Assembly: GCF_020096995.1 (NCBI RefSeq)
Contig: NZ_CP083692.1
Coordinates: forward strand, 186,001 to 250,000
Source: Leucobacter sp. Psy1
GTDB taxonomy: Bacteria; Actinomycetota; Actinomycetes; Actinomycetales; Microbacteriaceae
Reading direction: 5' to 3'
DNA length: 64,000 nt
The first letter of the stretch is position 1; each line of letters begins with the position of its first letter. Of this stretch, positions 7,991 through 16,534 are shown in pieces. A program made the translations under genes and the position numbers. The notes under the pieces were generated by a model, which worked only from the letters and a program-made list of their open reading frames with translations, ran no database searches and had not been told where the DNA came from.

Positions 7991-9487
7991 TCACTTCTGG
8001 ACGACGAGCAGACTCTCCGTCTCCGTGAACTCGTTCTCGATGTTCTCGTCGCGACGGTACGTCGCCAGGCTGACGACGACCGCGGTCAGGGTCGCGAGGA
8101 TGAAGCCGGGCAGCAGCTCGTAGAGGTCGAACAGGCCGCGCTCGAGGTTGCTCCAGACGAACACCGTGACCGCTCCGACGACCATCGCGGCGAGTGCGCC
8201 CCAGTTGGTGAGCTTGCGCCAGTACAGGCTGAGGATCACGATCGGTCCGAAGGAGGCGCCGAAGCCTGCCCAGGCGAAGCTCACGAGGCCGAGGATCGAG
8301 TCGTTCGGGCTCACTGCGAGGAGCGCCGCAATGATTGCGACGCCGAGCACGCAGAGGCGGCCGAGCAGCACGAGGTTCTTCTCAGCGGGCGGCGTCTTCT
8401 TGAGGACCTTGTACAGGTCCTCCACCAGCGCGGACGAGCACACGATGAGCTGGCTCGAGAACGTGCTCATGATCGCGGCGAGCACGGCGGCGAGGACGAA
8501 GCCGGCGAACAGCGGGTGGAGCAGCGCCTGAGACATCATCAGCACGATCGTCTCGGGATCGGCGAGGTCGATGTTGTTCTGCGCGACGTAGGCGACGCCC
8601 ACGAGACCGGCGAACACGGCACCCGACAGCGACAGGACCTGCCAGGTGATGCCGATACGGCGTGCGCTCTTCGCCTCCTGCGGTGAGCGCAGCGCCATGA
8701 ATCTGACGATGATGTGCGGCTGGCCGAAGTAGCCGAGACCCCAGGCGAGGCCGGAGAGGACTCCGATCACCGTGACGGAGGTCAGGCCGGTTCCGCCGAA
8801 GATATCGAAGTGGGTGGGCTCCAGGGTGCGGACGAGCGACATCGCCTCGCCGAAACCTCCGACCGAGAAGACGGCGATGATCGGCACGAGCACGATGGCG
8901 GTCACGAGCATGAGGCCCTGGACGACGTCGGTGAGCGATGCACCCAGGAAGCCCCCGAAGAGCGTGTAGGCGAGTGTCACCGCGGTCACGATGACCATGC
9001 CCCAGATGTAGTCGCCGTCGAACGCGCTCTGGAAGAAGACGCCGCCGGCGACCATTCCCGACGAGACGTACAACGTGAAGAACACGAGAATGATGATGCT
9101 CGAGACGACCCGGAGCAGCCGGGTCTTGTCGCGCAGACGGTTCTCGAAGAAGCTCGGGATCGTGATCGAGTTCTGCGCCACCTGCGTGTACGCCCGCAGA
9201 CGCGGTGCCACGACCAGCCAGTTGAAGTAGGCGCCGAGGGTCAGGCCGACGGCGATCCACGCTTCGATCAGGCCCGCGAGGTAGATGGCTCCGGGAAGGC
9301 CCATGATGAGCCAGCCGGACATGTCAGAGGCACCCGCGCTGAGCGCCGCGACCCACGGCGGCAGGTTTCGCCCGCCGAGCATGTAGTCCTCATGGCCCGA
9401 GGTCCGGCGGTATGCCAGGTAGCCGATGAGGAGCATCGCGACGAAGTAGATCCCCAGCGCGATGAAGAGCCAGACTTGGTTGGACAT
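7991..9487 (-). CDS. putP: Sodium/proline symporter PutP
   Basis: A 498-residue inner-membrane symporter of the SSF family (about 13 membrane segments) that imports L-proline with sodium. The N-terminal signature SAGASDMSGWLIMGLPGA places Asp55 and Ser57 at the same numbers as the sodium- and proline-binding residues of E. coli PutP, and IMSTFSSQLIVCSSA matches the second sodium/proline site. ATG at 9487 is preceded on its strand by AAAGGGG. It is downstream of putA on the same strand but separated by a hairpin, so it probably has its own promoter in 9488-9624. Import would feed PutA. Confidence 0.95.
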   Translation of the reverse strand: MSNQVWLFIALGIYFVAMLLIGYLAYRRTSGHEDYMLGGRNLPPWVAALSAGASDMSGWLIMGLPGAIYLAGLIEAWIAVGLTLGAYFNWLVVAPRLRAYTQVAQNSITIPSFFENRLRDKTRLLRVVSSIIILVFFTLYVSSGMVAGGVFFQSAFDGDYIWGMVIVTAVTLAYTLFGGFLGASLTDVVQGLMLVTAIVLVPIIAVFSVGGFGEAMSLVRTLEPTHFDIFGGTGLTSVTVIGVLSGLAWGLGYFGQPHIIVRFMALRSPQEAKSARRIGITWQVLSLSGAVFAGLVGVAYVAQNNIDLADPETIVLMMSQALLHPLFAGFVLAAVLAAIMSTFSSQLIVCSSALVEDLYKVLKKTPPAEKNLVLLGRLCVLGVAIIAALLAVSPNDSILGLVSFAWAGFGASFGPIVILSLYWRKLTNWGALAAMVVGAVTVFVWSNLERGLFDLYELLPGFILATLTAVVVSLATYRRDENIENEFTETESLLVVQK

Positions 9488-9624
9488 CAGTGTCCCCTTT
9501 CTGAGGGTCCGTCGTGTACTGTCCGATGCCCCACAGGCGTGAGCGGCATCACTAGCGTGCCAGGTACGGCGCCGATTTCAGTTCCCACGGACCACGGGAA
9601 GCGAAATCGAGTCTGTTTTGTGAC

Positions 9625-9658
9625 ACGGGAGGGGTGGAGACTCGGCCACCCCTCCCGT
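9625..9658 (-). terminator. putA terminator
   Basis: A perfect 13-bp inverted repeat (9625-9637 and 9646-9658, 8-base loop) starts 12 bases past the putA stop. Read in the putA direction it is followed by an A-rich rather than T-rich stretch. It separates putA from putP and should limit read-through. Confidence 0.75.
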
Positions 9659-9670
9659 ACTCGTGCGTGG

Positions 9671-12600
9671 TTAGAGCACTCCCTCCGAGATGCGGCTCGG
9701 CGTACCGAAGCGGTGCGCCGTGATGGAGACGGCCTGTTCGTGCAGGTGGGGCAGCATTTCCACGCGTCCGGCGGAGACGACCTCACCGCCGTAGACGGCG
9801 ATGTCTGGCTTGCCGTTCGCGGCGCGGAACACCTGGGCGACCTGCTCCTCGCGGGATGCCCCTGCAACGACCCTGATGCGCTCGCTGGCGTGCGGTCCAT
9901 CCTGCGCCGCCATGCGGGTGACCCGCTGCTTCCACGCGTTCTCATCTTCGAAGTGGACGGTCACGTGCGCGGTGCTGAGCGCCTCGAGCACCGGCTGCGG
10001 CAGCGCGACGGGGGAGCTCACGGTCGGGTTCGCGTTCGCCGCGAGTCCGGCCGCGATGGCGCGCAGCGTGTGGTGGAGCGGGGCGTCTGCGGCGATGCGG
10101 ATCGTGACGGGAACGGGCCGGTACCTGAGCAGGTTCCGCTCGAGTCCGAGCTGCGAGGCGTCGCGCGCGATGCCGAACTCGTCGTCCCACGCGTGGGCGT
10201 CCGAGCTCACCGCGGCGCGCAGCCACTCGAGCTCGTCGCCAGAGACGCCGGCCTGCTGCGCGGCCACCACGAGCGATGCGGCGGCGCGGCGCGGCGCGCG
10301 GAGCTCGCTCCGCACCGGCGCGTCCGTCCAGTCGCCGAGACCGTGCAGGTAGTTCGGGCCGCCGGCCTTCGTGCCTGCGCCGATCGCCGACTTCTTCCAG
10401 CCGCCGAACGACTGGCGACGCACGATGGCGCCCGTGATGCCGCGGTTCACGTAGGCGTTGCCGGCTTCGATGCGCTCGAGCCAGTGCGCGATCTCGGCGC
10501 GGTCGAGGGAGTGGAGGCCGCTCGTGAGGCCGTACTCGATCTCGTTGACGATGTCGATCGCCTCGTCGAGGGTCTTCGCGGTCATGATGCCGAGGATCGG
10601 GCCGAAGTACTCGGTGAGGTGGTACTCGGATCCGCGGCGGACGCCGTCGCGCACGCCGGGAGTCCAGAGCTTCTCCTGGCCGTCGGCGTCCACTGAGAGC
10701 GGGCCGGCGTCGGTGACCGGCTTCGGGCGCACGATCCAGGATTCTCCGGCGCCGAGCGTGGTGAGCCCGCGGAGGAGCTTGCCCGAGGGGGCCGCGATGA
10801 TCGGTCCCATCTGGGTCTCGAGCTGGTCGGGGGTGCCGACCTTCAGCGACTCGACGGCATCGATGAGCTGGCGCCTGAAGCGCTTCGACGTGGCCACCGA
10901 ACCGACGAGGATCACGAGCGATGCGGCCGAGCACTTCTGGCCGGCGTGGCCGAACGCCGACTGCGCGACGTCCTTCGCGGCGAGATCGAGGTCTGCGTCC
11001 GGGGTGACGATGATCGCGTTCTTGCCGCTCGTCTCGGCGAGGATCGGCAGGTCCTTGCGGAGCTCGCGGAAGCTGACCGCGGTCTCGTACGCGCCGGTGA
11101 GGATGAGGCGGTCGACGCGCTCGTCAGCGACCAGCTTCGATCCGAGCTCGCGCCCGGCGAACTGGACGTACTGCAGCACGTCGCGCGGCACACCGGCCTC
11201 CCAGAGCGCCTCGATCATGACGGCACCGGTGCGGGCCGATGCCGAAGCGGGCTTGAAGATCACCGATGACCCCGCGGCGAGCGCGGCGAGGGCACCGCCG
11301 GCGGGGATTGCGGTCGGGAAGTTCCACGGTGGAATGACGGCGGTGAGCTTCTTCGGCTGGTACACGGCACCGTCGACCTGTGTGACGGCCTGGCCGAGGG
11401 CTGCGTAGTAGTGGGCGAAGTCGATGGCCTCGCTGACTTCGGGGTCGCCCTGGTCGAGCGTCTTGCCGCACTCCGAGCCCATGACCTCGAGCAGCGCTGC
11501 GCGACGCTCCTCGAGCTTCTCGCCCGCGCGGTGGAGGATGCGGGCGCGCTCGTCGGCGCTCAGCGCCTGCCACTCGTCGGCTGCGGCGATACCGCGGGTG
11601 ATCGCGGCCTCGAGCTCCTGCTCGTCCGAGATGCGGGACGACTCGACGAGGTCGGTGCCGAGCGTCGAGTCGACCATGCGGTTCGCGATCTCCCGACCCC
11701 AGGCGCGGTTGCTCGGCAGGTCGGGGTCGGTGTCCGGGGTGTTCTGGAAGGCGTCGTATCCGCCGTCGGTGAGCTCGGCGATGCGGGCTTCGGCGCCCTC
11801 GGCGTCGTACGCGCGGCGATCCTGATCGCGATTCGGCCGCGGCACCGAGAAGTGCTCGGGGTCGCCGTCCGCCGTGATGCCCGAGAGGTCCTCGAGTGAC
11901 GCCAGGAAGCGGCTCTTCTCGCGCTCGAACAGCTCGGTGCTGTCGTTGAGCTCGAACACGGCGGACATGAAGTTCTCCTGGCTCGCGCCCTCCTCGAGAC
12001 GGCGGATGAGGTAGGCGATGGCGACGTCGAACTCCTCAGGGTGCACGACGGGCGTGTAGAGCAGCAGCGAGCCGACCTCGCGCTTCACGGCCTCCGCCTG
12101 CCCGGTGGCCATGCCGAGGAGCATCTCGACCTCGATGCCGTCCTGGGCGCCGCGGGCCTTCGCGAGCAGCCAGGCGAGGGCGATGTCGAACAGGTTGTGG
12201 CCGGCGACTCCGATGCGCACGTTCTTCACTCGCTCGGGGGCGAGTGCGAAGTCGAGCACGGCCTTGTAGCTGGTGTCCGAGTCCTGCTTCGACCCCCAGG
12301 TGGCGACCGGCCAGCCGTGGATCGCGGCGTCGACCTGCTCCATCGGCAGGTTCGCGCCCTTGACGACGCGCACCTTGACCGGCGCGCCGCCGGCGGCGAC
12401 GCGCTCCGCCGCCCAGTCCTGCAGGTCCATCATGGCGCCGAGTGCGTCGGGCAGGTAGGCCTGCAGCACGATACCCGCTTCGAGTGTCGCGAACTCGGGG
12501 CGGTCGAGGATGCGCTTGAAGACCGCGATCGTGAGGTCGAGGTCCTTGTACTCCTCCATGTCGAGGTTGATGAATTTCTGGGGAGTCGCCTGTGCGGCCT

Positions 12601-13240
12601 TCGCGAAGAGCGGCACGAGCTGCTGCTCGATGTGGTCGACCGCCTCGTCGAAGGCCCAGTGGTTGTGGGGCGCGACAGTGGAGGAGACCTTGATGGAGAC
12701 GTAGTCGACATCGGGGCGGTCGAGCAGGCGGTGGGTGCCTGCAAGGCGGCGCTCGGCCTCGTGCTCGCCGAGGATCGCCTCGCCGAGCAGGTTGATGTTC
12801 AGTCTGACGTCGTCGCGCTTGATCTTCGCGATGGCCGGGCCGAGCTTCGAGTCGGTGGCATCGATGATGAGGTGGCTCACCATCTGGCGCAGCACCTTCC
12901 GCGCGATCGGCACGACGACCTGGGGCAGCGGGCGGGCGAATGCGCCCCCGAGCCCGATGGCGCCGCGGAGCGGGCTCGCCAGAAACTTCGGGGTCAGGGG
13001 CACGAGCTCGGAGAGCTTCTTCGCCGCGGCCTTGAGGTCTTCGGGGCGCACGACGCCGTCGACGAAGCCGACGGTGAAGTCGAGTCCATTGGGGTCGCGC
13101 AGCACGCCGGCGAGGCGCTCGGCCGAGGCATCGGCCGGAACCTCCGCCGCTTCCGTGAGCCAGCGGCGCACGAGCGCGATGGCATCATCCGCGAGGTCTT
13201 GCGGGCGGATATGGGTTGCGGTAAGGGCGACAGTGCTCAC
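9671..13240 (-). CDS. putA: Bifunctional proline dehydrogenase / glutamate semialdehyde dehydrogenase PutA
   Basis: A 1189-residue enzyme that oxidises proline to glutamate in two channelled steps. The FAD-dependent proline dehydrogenase barrel covers about residues 70-400 and the NAD-dependent P5C dehydrogenase about 470-1020, with nucleophile Cys770 in GQKCSAA and the LAETSGKNA glutamate motif before it. About 170 further residues follow, an extension seen in long-type PutA. It lacks the N-terminal ribbon-helix-helix domain of the self-regulating enterobacterial PutA, so control must come from another protein; the divergent LysR gene is the obvious candidate. Start is GTG at 13240 with AGAGG before it. 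Confidence 0.95.
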   Translation of the reverse strand: MSTVALTATHIRPQDLADDAIALVRRWLTEAAEVPADASAERLAGVLRDPNGLDFTVGFVDGVVRPEDLKAAAKKLSELVPLTPKFLASPLRGAIGLGGAFARPLPQVVVPIARKVLRQMVSHLIIDATDSKLGPAIAKIKRDDVRLNINLLGEAILGEHEAERRLAGTHRLLDRPDVDYVSIKVSSTVAPHNHWAFDEAVDHIEQQLVPLFAKAAQATPQKFINLDMEEYKDLDLTIAVFKRILDRPEFATLEAGIVLQAYLPDALGAMMDLQDWAAERVAAGGAPVKVRVVKGANLPMEQVDAAIHGWPVATWGSKQDSDTSYKAVLDFALAPERVKNVRIGVAGHNLFDIALAWLLAKARGAQDGIEVEMLLGMATGQAEAVKREVGSLLLYTPVVHPEEFDVAIAYLIRRLEEGASQENFMSAVFELNDSTELFEREKSRFLASLEDLSGITADGDPEHFSVPRPNRDQDRRAYDAEGAEARIAELTDGGYDAFQNTPDTDPDLPSNRAWGREIANRMVDSTLGTDLVESSRISDEQELEAAITRGIAAADEWQALSADERARILHRAGEKLEERRAALLEVMGSECGKTLDQGDPEVSEAIDFAHYYAALGQAVTQVDGAVYQPKKLTAVIPPWNFPTAIPAGGALAALAAGSSVIFKPASASARTGAVMIEALWEAGVPRDVLQYVQFAGRELGSKLVADERVDRLILTGAYETAVSFRELRKDLPILAETSGKNAIIVTPDADLDLAAKDVAQSAFGHAGQKCSAASLVILVGSVATSKRFRRQLIDAVESLKVGTPDQLETQMGPIIAAPSGKLLRGLTTLGAGESWIVRPKPVTDAGPLSVDADGQEKLWTPGVRDGVRRGSEYHLTEYFGPILGIMTAKTLDEAIDIVNEIEYGLTSGLHSLDRAEIAHWLERIEAGNAYVNRGITGAIVRRQSFGGWKKSAIGAGTKAGGPNYLHGLGDWTDAPVRSELRAPRRAAASLVVAAQQAGVSGDELEWLRAAVSSDAHAWDDEFGIARDASQLGLERNLLRYRPVPVTIRIAADAPLHHTLRAIAAGLAANANPTVSSPVALPQPVLEALSTAHVTVHFEDENAWKQRVTRMAAQDGPHASERIRVVAGASREEQVAQVFRAANGKPDIAVYGGEVVSAGRVEMLPHLHEQAVSITAHRFGTPSRISEGVL

Positions 13241-13363
13241 GGCAGGCCTCTCGAACGTCGGTATAGGGGAATGCCCCCAGTTTGCGACCTCGAATCCCTC
13301 AAGTAAAGTTACCGATATTGCCGATTAAGGTGAAGTGTGACTACATGATTGCGGGGTGCGCAG
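13241..13363. promoter_or_regulatory. putA / lysR divergent control region
   Basis: The 123 bases between the putA and lysR starts are AT-richer than their surroundings, above all 13295-13335, where the stretch AAAGTTACCGATATTGCCG includes T-N11-A spacings compatible with a LysR-type site. No promoter hexamers could be fixed with confidence. Shared control of both genes from here is inferred from the arrangement. Confidence 0.5.
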
Positions 13364-14299
13364 GTGCTGGAAATGCGTCGTCTCCGGTTGCTCTGGGAGC
13401 TGGACGCGCGGGGCACCGTCGCGGCCGTCGCCGAAGCACTGAACTACACCCCCTCGGCCGTCTCGCAGCAGCTCGGGCAGCTCGAACGCGAGGCGGGAGT
13501 GCCGCTCTTCCGCAAGGTCGGACGGACCCTCGAGTTGACGGCCGCGGCAGAGGGGCTCGTGGCGGAAACGGCCGAGCTCTTGGCAGGCCTCGAGCGCGCG
13601 GAGGCCGAACTGCACCGCGGGCGCACCGAGCTGTCCGGATCGATCCGGATCGCCGTCTTCCAGACCGCCGTCCTCGCCATCATGCCGCGCGCCCTCCGGA
13701 TGCTCCGCGACGCGTATCCCTCACTCCGGGTGGAGATGGTGCAGTACGAACCGGAGACCGCGCTCCGCGAGACCTGGGCCCGCTCGTTCGACCTCGTGGT
13801 CGCGGAGCAGTACCCGCACCACGCCGCCGCCCACTTCGCGGGGCTCGACCGCGAGATCCTGACGACGGACCCGATCCGGCTCGCCGTCCCCTGGCGCGGC
13901 ACCGTCGGCGAAGAGTTCGACCGTGTCACGCGCATCGAGCAGGCCGCCGGCCTCCCTTGGGTCATGGAACCGCGCGGAGCCGCATCCCGCCACTTCGCCG
14001 AGCAGGCCTGCCGCAATGCGGGGTTCGAGCCGGACGTCAGATTCGAGACGGCGGATCTGCAGGCGCACGTGCGTCTCATTGAGTCGGGCAACGCCGTGGC
14101 GATCCTGCCAGGACTCGTGCACGCCCAGGATCGTCCGAGAGTGCGCCTCATCGACCTGGCCGGACGACCGCACCGCGCGCTCTTCACCGCCGCCAGGGAG
14201 TCGAGTGGCGGGCACCCCGCACTGGCCGCCGTCCGGAGTGTCCTCTCCGTCGTCGCCGCCGACCTCGAGGTCCGCGCGGAGGCCGCCGCGGCCGGATAG
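13364..14299 (+). CDS. LysR family transcriptional regulator
   Basis: A regulator of about 311 residues with an N-terminal winged helix (WELDARGTVAAVAEAL, TPSAVSQQLGQLE) and a substrate-binding domain from about residue 90. GTG 13364 is chosen because it gives the standard LysR opening (VLEMRRLRLLWEL); TTG 13349 and ATG 13373 are alternatives. It diverges from putA across a 123-base region, the usual LysR arrangement, so it probably controls proline catabolism in response to proline or an intermediate. The target is inferred from position only. Confidence 0.88.
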   Translation: MLEMRRLRLLWELDARGTVAAVAEALNYTPSAVSQQLGQLEREAGVPLFRKVGRTLELTAAAEGLVAETAELLAGLERAEAELHRGRTELSGSIRIAVFQTAVLAIMPRALRMLRDAYPSLRVEMVQYEPETALRETWARSFDLVVAEQYPHHAAAHFAGLDREILTTDPIRLAVPWRGTVGEEFDRVTRIEQAAGLPWVMEPRGAASRHFAEQACRNAGFEPDVRFETADLQAHVRLIESGNAVAILPGLVHAQDRPRVRLIDLAGRPHRALFTAARESSGGHPALAAVRSVLSVVAADLEVRAEAAAAG

Positions 14300-14314
14300 G
14301 GCAGAATAGCGGCC

Positions 14315-15133
14315 ATGGCTCGAGTGACTGCGCTGTTCCGCCACCCCGTGAAAGGGTTCACGCCCGAGGCACTGCCGGTGCTCGAGGTGCAGGCGGACGG
14401 ACGTATCAGGGGTGACCGAACGCTCGCATTCCGCTTCGCAGACGCCGTGGAACCGGAAGCACGCGACGGGCTCGAGTACTGGCCGAAGACGAAAGGACTC
14501 GCCCTCCAAGACTTCCCCGCGCTCGCGCAGCTCCGTCTCACGGTCGACGACGAGGCGCGACGGATCACGATCCGGCGCGGGGAAAACACCCTCGTCGAGG
14601 CGGGCCTCGACGATGCCGGCCGCGAGGCGCTCGTGGCGGCCGTCACCGCGTTCGTCCGCGACTCGCCGCAGGGGCCGCGCCTCGAGCACGCCGGGCGGCT
14701 GCCGCTCACGCTCCTCGGCGACGGAGTCACCTCCCGGTTCCAGGACGACCCGCGGGGGTACGTGTCGTTGCACGCGACCGCCAGCGTCGCCGCGCTCGCC
14801 GCGGCGCTCGGCTCCGATTCCGACAGCGGCTCCCGCATCGACGATCGTCGCTTCCGGTCGAACGTCGTGGTCGACGGGTTCAGCGCATGGGAGGAGCTCG
14901 AGTGGGAAGAAGGCCGCGAGATCCGGATCGGGGACGTACGATTCCGGGCGGATATCCCGATCGTCCGCTGTCTCGCCACGCACGCTGACCCCGATACGGG
15001 CGAGCGGAACGTTCCGGTCCTCACGACGCTGACGCGAAACGTCGGTCAGCAGCGGCCCACGCTGGGTCGCATGCTGCTGCCGATCGCGGGCGGTGGAACG
15101 ATCCGCGTGGGGGATACGGTCAGCGTGATCTGA
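14315..15133 (+). CDS. MOSC domain-containing protein
   Basis: A 272-residue cytoplasmic protein with an N-terminal MOSC beta-barrel (VTALFRHPVKGFTPE, then GDRTLAFRF) and a C-terminal MOSC domain carrying the conserved Cys in IVRCLATHADPDTG. MOSC proteins bind sulfur or molybdenum cofactor; family members include YiiM and the amidoxime-reducing enzymes, which reduce N-hydroxylated compounds. Its specific substrate cannot be read from sequence. ATG 14315 has no clear Shine-Dalgarno; CAGAAT seven bases upstream would fit a leaderless promoter. The next gene is 80 bases on. Confidence 0.88.
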   Translation: MARVTALFRHPVKGFTPEALPVLEVQADGRIRGDRTLAFRFADAVEPEARDGLEYWPKTKGLALQDFPALAQLRLTVDDEARRITIRRGENTLVEAGLDDAGREALVAAVTAFVRDSPQGPRLEHAGRLPLTLLGDGVTSRFQDDPRGYVSLHATASVAALAAALGSDSDSGSRIDDRRFRSNVVVDGFSAWEELEWEEGREIRIGDVRFRADIPIVRCLATHADPDTGERNVPVLTTLTRNVGQQRPTLGRMLLPIAGGGTIRVGDTVSVI

Positions 15134-15213
15134 GTGAATCCGCAGAAAAAAGCGCGTAACGTGAAGCACAGCGCGGCCGGGAACGCCGGTCGTGGGAGGG
15201 AGCCAGACTCGCT

Positions 15214-15924
15214 ATGAAGGTCATCAGCTACAACCTGCGAAAGAACCGCGCCGTCACGGAGATCGGCGCGCTCGCCGACGATCACGACGTCGACGTGCTC
15301 TGCTTGCAGGAGGCGGAAGCGGTGTCGCTGCCGAGCCACCTCGGACATCTGCGGTTGCTCCACGCGACCGAGAAGAACCGCCTGGGGCTCGCCATGTACG
15401 TGCGTGAAGATCGGTTCCACGCGCGGGCGGCGCACACGTTCCAGCTGAAGAAGTCGCTGCACGACCGGCTGCTCGCCCCGGCGCACGAGCGTCTGCTGGG
15501 TGCGCGCATCCACGACGCCGAACTGGAGCGCGACATCATCGTCGCCTCGTTCCACGCCGCCCCGCTGACCGCTCTGAACTCGTTGCGTCGGCACCAGATC
15601 CACGCGGCCCTCGCCGAGCTCAAGCTGCTCGGCCCCGGACTGCCTGCGCTCATGGTGGGCGACTACAACTACCCCGTCTACCAGTCGCGGCTCGGCCGGG
15701 AGATGCGCGAGACGGGCTACGATCTGTCGCTCAGCGACAAGCGCACCTACACGCGGTACAAGATGTTCCGCGGCCACTTCGACTTCGCGACGTCGATCGG
15801 TCTCGACATCGGTAGCGTGCGCACTCTCGACCGCGGCAGCTCGGACCACCTGCCGATCCTCGTCTCCGCCGCCCTCCGGGGCGAGCCGGTTGCCGAGGAG
15901 GAGCCGGTGGCGGTTCTCGCCTGA
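15214..15924 (+). CDS. Endonuclease/exonuclease/phosphatase (EEP) family hydrolase
   Basis: A 236-residue protein with the motifs of the EEP superfamily in order: ISYNLRKN at the start, CLQEAEA near residue 30, VGDYNYP near 150 and the terminal SSDHLPIL. These supply the metal-binding Asn, Glu, Asp and His. Family members cut nucleic acids or remove phosphates from lipids and nucleotides, and the sequence does not decide between these. No signal peptide is seen, so it is probably cytoplasmic. ATG 15214 follows GGGAGGGAG. It is convergent with the marR gene, only four bases away. Confidence 0.85.
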   Translation: MKVISYNLRKNRAVTEIGALADDHDVDVLCLQEAEAVSLPSHLGHLRLLHATEKNRLGLAMYVREDRFHARAAHTFQLKKSLHDRLLAPAHERLLGARIHDAELERDIIVASFHAAPLTALNSLRRHQIHAALAELKLLGPGLPALMVGDYNYPVYQSRLGREMRETGYDLSLSDKRTYTRYKMFRGHFDFATSIGLDIGSVRTLDRGSSDHLPILVSAALRGEPVAEEEPVAVLA

Positions 15925-15928
15925 GCCG

Positions 15929-16534
15929 TCAGCCCTGGCGACTCGCGGCGTCTGCCGCGTCGGCGCCGTCGGCCGCTTCGGCGTCGGTGTCGCCGCTCGG
16001 TGACGCACCGCTCTTGCCGCACCGGTGCAGCGGCCACTCGGGGCGTTCGGCGCCGTGCGCCGTCCCGTTGAAGCGGTGGAGCGCCGCACGGAGCCCTTCG
16101 AGCTCGCCCTCGCTCCAGCCCGCGAACTGCTGCTGGTAGGCGTGGTCGATGCGGCTGCGGATGTCGTCGAGCGTGTGCGTCGCCTCGGGGCTGACCGAGA
16201 GGCGGGTGACGCGACGATCCTCCGCCGAAGGCTCGGCGTCGATGAGGCCGAGCTGACGGAGCTTCGAGACCTGGCGGCTCACGACCGCCTTGTCCATGTC
16301 GAGCATCTGCGTGAGCTCGGTCGCCGTGATCGGACCCTTGCGCAGGATCGTCTGCAGCACCATCATGCCGACGCCCTTGAGATCGGGGTGCACCTCTTCG
16401 GCGTACCAGGCCCACCGGGTGCGCGCGAACGCGAAGACCTCGGAGAACTCGGCGATGATCTCGCTGATGGTGTGATCGGCGTCATCGCCGGGTGCCGCGC
16501 CGTCGACGGCGGCACCCGGCTCGCGCTCACGCAT
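15929..16534 (-). CDS. MarR family transcriptional regulator
   Basis: A 201-residue winged-helix regulator. The core (about residues 25-165) has the MarR pattern: MMVLQTILRKGPITATELTQ, then DKAVVSRQVSKLRQLG as recognition helix, then the DRRVTRLSVS wing. Acidic, probably flexible tails sit at both ends. Its start overlaps the exporter stop by eight bases, so it is the second gene of that operon. Two palindromes at the operon promoter (18295-18338) are the likely binding sites, giving autorepression relieved by a toxic ligand exported by the neighbour. Confidence 0.92.
   Translation of the reverse strand: MREREPGAAVDGAAPGDDADHTISEIIAEFSEVFAFARTRWAWYAEEVHPDLKGVGMMVLQTILRKGPITATELTQMLDMDKAVVSRQVSKLRQLGLIDAEPSAEDRRVTRLSVSPEATHTLDDIRSRIDHAYQQQFAGWSEGELEGLRAALHRFNGTAHGAERPEWPLHRCGKSGASPSGDTDAEAADGADAADAASRQG

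Noticed and set aside
8714-10696. 660-codon open frame on the plus strand
   Set aside because: It runs antisense to putP and putA, which have full family motifs; its composition is typical of an antisense artefact.
12041-13306. 421-codon open frame on the plus strand
   Set aside because: It is antisense to the proline dehydrogenase part of putA and has no motif or ribosome site.
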